Below, piece after piece: positions 59,192 to 64,000 of a DNA stretch of 64,000 bases. Both the position numbers and the translations under genes were made by a program. Within the stretch, counting starts at the first letter, position 1, and each line of letters starts with the position of its first letter. Location of the stretch: NCBI GenBank assembly GCA_038240605.1, contig JBBSDP010000026.1:1-64000 (forward strand), written 5' to 3'. The notes under the pieces are model-generated. The model was given only the letters and a program-made list of their open reading frames with translations, made no database searches and was not told the DNA's origin. The stretch is from JBBSDP01 sp038240605 (GTDB lineage Bacteria; Planctomycetota; Phycisphaerae; Tepidisphaerales; Tepidisphaeraceae).

Positions 59192-60991
59192 ATGATGCCG
59201 GTGGTGGAAGGTCGCGAGGTTCGCAAGCAGTTCCGCCGTGAGACCGGCGAGATCGTTAACGCGCTGGATGGGGTTAGTTTGCGGGCGGAGCACGGCACGC
59301 TGACCGCACTGGTCGGCCCGGACGGCGCCGGTAAGACGACACTCATTCGCCTGATGACCGGCCTGCTCCTCGCCGACTCTGGCGAGCTGCGCGTGGTGGG
59401 TGTTGACGTCTCTGCTGACCCGCAACAGGTCCAGTCACGCATCGGTTACATGCCGCAGCGGTTCGGGCTGTACGAAGATCTGACCGTTCAGGAAAACCTC
59501 GACCTCTACGCGGACCTGCACGGCGTCACCGCCGCTGAGCGGCGCGAACGCTACCCGCGACTGATGGTGATGACGGGACTTGGCGCGTTCACGGACCGGC
59601 TCGCCGGCCGGCTGTCGGGCGGGATGAAGCAGAAGCTGGGCCTGGCCTGCACGCTGGTCCGCTCACCCGAGCTGCTGCTGCTGGATGAGCCGACGGTGGG
59701 CGTCGATCCGCTGTCGCGCCGGGAGCTGTGGCAGATCATCCGCACGCTCGTGAATGAACAGGGGCTGACGGTGGTGCTCAGCACGTCGTACCTCGATGAG
59801 GCAGAGCGATGCGGGCACGTCATCGTGCTTCACGAGGGGAAAGTGCTCGCGCAAGGGGCGCCGGCCGAGGTGACGGCGCTGGCCGCTCGGCGAACGTTTC
59901 TCCTGGACCCGCCGCCCGGCTGGAAGGCGCGCGATTTTCAGATGCGCCTGCTCGCAGACGCGGAGGTGCTTGACGCGCTGCCGGAGGCGGGAAGGGTGCG
60001 CGTGGTGAGCACACACGAGGACCCAGCCCAGTTCAGCAGTACGACCTCGCGGAACGGTTTGCTGGCTGGTGCGAGTGTCAGGCCAACGGAGGCGCGGTTT
60101 GAAGATGGCTTCATGGTGTTGCTGCGACGTAATACGCCGGATCATCCGCCTGCCACTGCTCCCGCGGCGCCAACGACCCCGCCGCTCTCGCATGAACTTG
60201 GCGAAGTGGTCGTGGAAGTGCACGATCTCGTAAAGGGGTTCAAGTCGTTCGTCGCGGTGGATCACGTGAGCTTCGAGGCGCATCGCGGCGAGATATTCGG
60301 CCTGCTCGGGCCCAACGGGGCGGGCAAGACGACGACCTTCCGCATGCTCTGCGGCCTGCTCGTGGCGACGGAGGGGACGCTGCGCGTGGCCGGCGTGGAC
60401 CTGCGAACCTCACGCGCATCGGCCCGGCGTCGCCTCGGTTACGTCGCCCAGCGGTTCAGCCTCTACGGACAGTTGACGGTGCTGGAGAACCTGGACTTCT
60501 TCGCCAGCGCGTACGGCCTGCGCGGCGCGGCAAAACGGGCTCGCATCCAAACGGTGCTGGAGCAGTTTGAGCTCGCGGATGTCGCGCGCCAGCCGGCGGG
60601 GCAGTTGCCGGGCGGGTACAAGCAACGCCTGGCGATCGGCGCCGCCTCACTGCATGAGCCGGAGATCCTCTTCCTCGACGAGCCGACGAGCGGCGCCGAC
60701 CCCCTGGCGCGCCGCTCCTTCTGGCGGCGGATCACCGCGGAGGCCGAGTCGGGCGTCACGATCATCGTGACCACGCACTTCATGGAAGAGGCGGAATACT
60801 GCGACCGGATCGCCATCATGGATTCCGGCCGCGTCCTCGCCCAGGGGACGCCGGCTGAAATTCGCCATCATGCAATGCCCGTCAACGGGCGCGAGCCGAC
60901 GATGGAAGATGCGTTCATTGCCATCGTCGAATCCTCGCGCCGCGATGTCGCGGAGCGACAGACGGCGGCCGGGCAAGGGAGCGCTGCATGA
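59192..60991 (+). CDS. Fused double ATPase of an ABC exporter (YbhF-like)
   Basis: A 599-residue protein with two complete ABC ATPase domains. Domain 1: Walker A GPDGAGKTT (42-50), signature LSGGMKQKL, Walker B LLLLDEPTVGVDP. Domain 2: GPNGAGKTT (about 373-381), a variant signature LPGGYKQRL, Walker B ILFLDEPTSGADP. A linker (about 230-335) joins them. It powers the two following permeases; the YbhFSR family exports drugs, cations or other compounds. Confidence 0.93.
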   Translation: MMPVVEGREVRKQFRRETGEIVNALDGVSLRAEHGTLTALVGPDGAGKTTLIRLMTGLLLADSGELRVVGVDVSADPQQVQSRIGYMPQRFGLYEDLTVQENLDLYADLHGVTAAERRERYPRLMVMTGLGAFTDRLAGRLSGGMKQKLGLACTLVRSPELLLLDEPTVGVDPLSRRELWQIIRTLVNEQGLTVVLSTSYLDEAERCGHVIVLHEGKVLAQGAPAEVTALAARRTFLLDPPPGWKARDFQMRLLADAEVLDALPEAGRVRVVSTHEDPAQFSSTTSRNGLLAGASVRPTEARFEDGFMVLLRRNTPDHPPATAPAAPTTPPLSHELGEVVVEVHDLVKGFKSFVAVDHVSFEAHRGEIFGLLGPNGAGKTTTFRMLCGLLVATEGTLRVAGVDLRTSRASARRRLGYVAQRFSLYGQLTVLENLDFFASAYGLRGAAKRARIQTVLEQFELADVARQPAGQLPGGYKQRLAIGAASLHEPEILFLDEPTSGADPLARRSFWRRITAEAESGVTIIVTTHFMEEAEYCDRIAIMDSGRVLAQGTPAEIRHHAMPVNGREPTMEDAFIAIVESSRRDVAERQTAAGQGSAA

Positions 60992-62172
60992 TGCACGGTC
61001 CGCCAAGAGCCGTCGAATACGCGGCGCCGTCCACACGCTCGTCCCCGCGTCATGGCGGGTTCGTGCGGCGCGTGCGGGCGCTGGTCGTCAAGGAAAGCCG
61101 GGAGGTGCTTCGCGATCCGAGCAGCATTGCGATCGGGATCGTGTTGCCGCTGCTGCTGATCCTCCTGTTCGGCTACGGGCTTTCGCTAGACGTGAAGGAT
61201 GTGCCGGTGGCCGTCGTGATGGCCGACGCGTCGCCCGATGCGATGGAGCTGGCGGCGGGGTTCCGATTGTCTCCCTACTTCCAGACGCGGATCGTCCCGA
61301 CGATGCAGGAGGCGGAAGAACTCCTGCGGGAGAAGGTCGTGCAGGGCATCGTGCGCCTCGGTTTGGACTTCACATGGCGGGAGCAGGCCGGCGGGGCGAC
61401 CGTGCAGATTCTCGTGAACGGCACCGACGCGAACCAGGCGCGCATCATTCAGGCTTTCGCGCAAGGCGCGGTCGCCGAGTGGTATGCGCGGCAGGCGGGC
61501 GAGGGGCGCGCGCATTCCGGCGCCGGGCCAGTCATGGTGCAAAGCCAGCTCTGGTTCAATGAGGCCAACGACAGCCGTTACTTCCTCGTGCCCGGGCTGA
61601 TCGTGCTGGTGATGACACTAATCGGGGCGCTGCTGACCGCGATGGTGATGTCGCGGGAATGGGAACGCGGGACGCTGGAGGCCCTATTCGTGACGCCGGT
61701 CCGGCCCGGCGAGATCCTGCTGGGGAAGATGATCCCGTACTTCGTGCTGGGGCTGATCGGGCTGGTGCTGTGCCTGCTGGCGGCGCGGTTTCTGTTTCAC
61801 GTGCCGTTCCGCGGCTCGCTGGCGCTGTTAGTGGGAGTTTCGATGCTCTATCTCTCGGTCGCGCTGAGCATCGGGTTGCTCATTTCCTCGGCCGTCAAGA
61901 GCCAGTTCGTGGCCAGTCAGATGGCGATGCTGGTCACGTTCCTGCCGGCGGTGATGCTGTCCGGGTTTCTCTTCGACCTGCGGAGCATGCCGGCGTTCGT
62001 CCGGGGGATCTCCTACCTGTTGCCGGCTCGGTACTACGTGACGCTGCTCCAGACGATCTTCCTGGCGGGCGATGTCTGGAGCGTAGTCATTCCGAACACG
62101 GCAATTCTGGCGGGCATGGCAGGGTTGCTGCTCGCCCTCACCCGCGCGACGACGCGCAAACGGTTGGCATAA
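60988..62172 (+). CDS. ABC-2 type permease (YbhS-like)
   Basis: A 394-residue ABC-2 permease that overlaps the ATPase stop by 4 nt (ATGA). TM1 is SIAIGIVLPLLLILLFGYGLSLDV. A large extracytoplasmic domain (about 70-180) is followed by a five-helix C-terminal block, including YFLVPGLIVLVMTLIGALLTAMVMSREWERGTLEALFVTPVRP. The MSREWERGTLEALFVTPV signature is typical. It pairs with the next permease. Confidence 0.92.
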   Translation: MMHGPPRAVEYAAPSTRSSPRHGGFVRRVRALVVKESREVLRDPSSIAIGIVLPLLLILLFGYGLSLDVKDVPVAVVMADASPDAMELAAGFRLSPYFQTRIVPTMQEAEELLREKVVQGIVRLGLDFTWREQAGGATVQILVNGTDANQARIIQAFAQGAVAEWYARQAGEGRAHSGAGPVMVQSQLWFNEANDSRYFLVPGLIVLVMTLIGALLTAMVMSREWERGTLEALFVTPVRPGEILLGKMIPYFVLGLIGLVLCLLAARFLFHVPFRGSLALLVGVSMLYLSVALSIGLLISSAVKSQFVASQMAMLVTFLPAVMLSGFLFDLRSMPAFVRGISYLLPARYYVTLLQTIFLAGDVWSVVIPNTAILAGMAGLLLALTRATTRKRLA

Positions 62173-62209
62173 GCGCGACCGGACGGCGCTCGGCGCGGGC
62201 ATACACACG

Positions 62210-63331
62210 ATGTTGGACTCGATCCTTCGCATTCTCGCCCTGACCCGCAAAGAGTTGCTCGCGTTATTGAAAGACCCGCGCGGCCGCTTCAGTCTCTTCT
62301 TCCCGCCGATCATCCAATGCCTGATTTACGGGTATGCCGCCACGTTCGACCTGAACGACGTCCCGTACGCCGTGCTCGATCGAGATCACACCGCGGCGTC
62401 GCGTGAGTTGCTCGCCCGGCTGGATGGGTCGCGCATCTTTCACCGCGTGGCGACGCTGGGGCAATCGGAGCAGATCAAGCCGGTGATCGATCGGCGCGAC
62501 GCGGTGCTGGCGATCCAGATCGGACCGGATTTCGAGCGAAGGCTCCAGGCCGGAGAGACGGCTGATATTCAGGTCATCGCCGACGGTCGCAACTCGAATA
62601 CCGCCGGCACTGCGACTGGATACGTCGGCGCGATCGTCGAAGGGTTCAACGCCGACTGGCGCACCGCGCACGGCGGCATCGATCCGCCCATCCAGGTCAT
62701 CACCCGCGCCTGGTACAACCCGAACCTGGAGACGCGCTGGCACATGATCCCCAGCCTGATCGGCACGCTGACGCTCCTTCAGACGATGCTGCTGACCGCG
62801 ATGTCCGTAGCCCGCGAGCGCGAGCAGGGGACGTTCGATCAACTGCTGGTCACGCCTTTCCGGCCGGCGGAGATCATGGCCGGCAAATCGCTGCCGTCGA
62901 TCCTGATCGGCATGGTGCAGGCAGGGAACGTGCTGCTGGTGGCGCAGCTCTGGTTTCACATTCCATTCGCCGGCTCGTTCGCGGTGTTGTTCGTCGGGCT
63001 CAGTCTGTTCCTGCTGGCGGCGGTGGGGATCGGGCTCCTGATCTCGGCGATCGCCGCGACGATGCAGCAGGCGATGCTCTTCTCGTTCATGGTGATGATG
63101 CCGTTCGCCCTCATGTCGGGGTTGACCACGCCGATCGAGAGCATGCCCAGGGCGCTGCAATACGGAACGCTGATCAATCCCCTTCGCTACGCGATCGACC
63201 TCGCCCAGCGCGTCTATCTCGAAGGCGCCGGCTTGCGCCTGCTTTGGCCGGATCTGTGGCCGTTGGCGATTTTGGCAGTTGTCACGTTGACGTCCGCATC
63301 ATGGTTGTTCCGGCATCGGTTGGGGGAGTGA
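62210..63331 (+). CDS. ABC-2 type permease (YbhR-like)
   Basis: A 373-residue permease homologous to its neighbour. TM1 is FSLFFPPIIQCLIYGYAATFDL and the periplasmic domain has VTLGQSEQIKPVID-like strands. The coupling helix is SVAREREQGTFDQLLVTPFRPAEIMAGKSLPSI. It starts at ATG 62210, 37 nt after the first permease. The two permeases would form a heterodimer with the fused ATPase. Confidence 0.92.
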   Translation: MLDSILRILALTRKELLALLKDPRGRFSLFFPPIIQCLIYGYAATFDLNDVPYAVLDRDHTAASRELLARLDGSRIFHRVATLGQSEQIKPVIDRRDAVLAIQIGPDFERRLQAGETADIQVIADGRNSNTAGTATGYVGAIVEGFNADWRTAHGGIDPPIQVITRAWYNPNLETRWHMIPSLIGTLTLLQTMLLTAMSVAREREQGTFDQLLVTPFRPAEIMAGKSLPSILIGMVQAGNVLLVAQLWFHIPFAGSFAVLFVGLSLFLLAAVGIGLLISAIAATMQQAMLFSFMVMMPFALMSGLTTPIESMPRALQYGTLINPLRYAIDLAQRVYLEGAGLRLLWPDLWPLAILAVVTLTSASWLFRHRLGE

Positions 63332-63353
63332 GGTGGTGTGGTCGGGAAAGGAA

Positions 63354-63458
63354 GGGTGGGCATTCGCCCACCCGGAAGTTGAAGGTGGGCCGAGCCCACC
63401 CTACATGTGATGCCGACCGGGAAGGATTAGGTCCGCCGTAGGGTGGGCTCGGCCCACC
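63354..63458. repeat. REP palindromes, one pair inverted (REPIN-like), upstream of the RAYT gene
   Basis: Three short palindromes are present. They are GGGTGGGC-attc-GCCCACCC at 63354-63373, GGTGGGC-CGA-GCCCACC at 63384-63400 and GGTGGGC-TCG-GCCCACC at 63442-63458. With their GTAG/CTAC tails, the second (63384-63404) and third (63438-63458) are exact reverse complements. So they form an inverted REP doublet separated by 33 bases, about 20 nt before the transposase gene. Confidence 0.85.
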
Positions 63459-63478
63459 AATGCTCGAGGGAGACTGAC

Positions 63479-64000
63479 ATGCCAGACTACCGAAGACTCT
63501 ACCGGCCAGGCGGGACCTACTTCTTTACGATCGTCACGAGGCACCGCAACCCAATCTTGGAAGGGGCTCAAAACGTTGGGATACTTCGCGAGGCGGTTCG
63601 GACCGTGCGGAACGAAAGGCCGTTCGAAGTTTGCGCCGCAGTGATACTTCCGGATCATGTCCACTTCATCTGGGCGCTCCCTGAAGGTGATACTGCGTAT
63701 GCAGCGCGAATTGGGCGCGTGAAAATTCTGTTTACGCAATTTTCACGTCGAATCGCACCGACTCCAGCAGATTTGTCCGGGTCCGCCGACCGACATCGCG
63801 AAAGCGGATATTGGCAACGTCGATACTGGGAGCACGTCATCCGCGACGAGGACGATTTCCAGCACCACCTCGATTACATCCACTACAACCCCGTGAAACA
63901 TCGTTATGTGGGTTGTCCGCACGCGTGGCCGCATTCGAGCTTCCGATCGTGGGTGGGGAAGCGCGTCTACGAGCGAGATTGGTTGTGTAAGTGCGGAGGT
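63479..64000 (+). CDS. REP-associated tyrosine transposase (RAYT), 3' partial
   Basis: From ATG 63479 the frame is open to the window end (174 residues). It encodes MPDYRRLYRPGGTYFFTIVT, then the HUH metal motif PDHVHFIWALPEGD. Further on come RYWEHVIRDEDDFQHHLDYIHYNPVKH, carrying the catalytic Tyr, and WPHSSFRSWV. This is the Y1/IS200-like REP-associated transposase family, which nicks and mobilises REP palindromes. The REP doublet just upstream is its expected substrate. No stop codon is in view, so the end lies outside the window. Confidence 0.88.
   Translation, partial: MPDYRRLYRPGGTYFFTIVTRHRNPILEGAQNVGILREAVRTVRNERPFEVCAAVILPDHVHFIWALPEGDTAYAARIGRVKILFTQFSRRIAPTPADLSGSADRHRESGYWQRRYWEHVIRDEDDFQHHLDYIHYNPVKHRYVGCPHAWPHSSFRSWVGKRVYERDWLCKCGG

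Overview
This is 64 kb of a GC-rich bacterial chromosome, most likely from the Planctomycetota and probably from the Phycisphaerae (Tepidisphaerales-like). That placement is inference. It rests on a dispersed hopanoid locus, surface proteins that begin with the planctomycete-type motifs LIESMEQRRLFNA and LLESRLCLS, a type II pseudopilin-like protein with a GFTLVELLVVIGIIAVLISMLLPAL leader, and several small proteins of planctomycete type. No rRNA, tRNA or CRISPR array was seen.

Layout. 1-4.8 kb: the end of a glycosyltransferase, a small PGPG membrane protein, serA, a secreted lipase-like hydrolase and a lone Phd-type antitoxin. 4.9-19.5 kb: the hopanoid region. It holds hpnN-hpnO on the minus strand, then a divergent run of squalene-hopene cyclase (shc), a GNAT/FemAB-like acyltransferase and two half-size SMR/EamA transporters, followed by a frameshifted fatty acid desaturase. 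After a pseudopilin gene come hpnH, a 145-aa protein and an arginase-fold protein on the minus strand, with hpnG divergent from hpnH. Together these would make the hopene skeleton, extend it with adenosine (HpnH), remove adenine (HpnG), aminate the side chain (HpnO) and move hopanoids to the outer membrane (HpnN). The acyltransferase, SMR pair, desaturase and arginase-fold protein have no assigned hopanoid role and are the best candidates for new tailoring chemistry.

19.5-27.5 kb: a lipopolysaccharide-kinase-like protein coupled to purU, a glycogen debranching enzyme with a membrane protein, an MFS exporter and a beta-lactamase-family hydrolase. 27.6-38.1 kb: housekeeping genes (DUF485 plus a sodium/solute symporter, PilZ, tatC, ppa, citrate synthase) mixed with much genomic debris. 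The debris includes an intact PIN toxin-antitoxin pair, a broken MazF module joined to an AAA ATPase fragment, two genes interrupted by in-frame TAG codons, and remnants of group II introns (a maturase C-terminus and a domain V-like hairpin).

38-43 kb: an exported lipase-like protein, two lipoproteins, a CFAS-like methyltransferase, a striking 26-bp perfect hairpin next to three 22-nt direct repeats, and a membrane protein. 43.2-50.6 kb: an efflux operon of TolC-type channel, adaptor, MFS transporter, CzcA/CusA-type RND pump and a small membrane protein. 51-55.4 kb: a large two-domain secreted protein with its own terminator, a frameshifted surface protein and a small helical protein. 55.4-63.3 kb: an ArsR regulator facing an SDR gene with a perfect 18-bp palindromic operator candidate, a zinc alcohol dehydrogenase, and a YbhGFSR-like ABC export operon. 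The window ends inside a REP-associated tyrosine transposase preceded by an inverted pair of REP palindromes.

Many genes overlap by 4 nt (GTGA, ATGA or TTGA), which marks tightly coupled operons.
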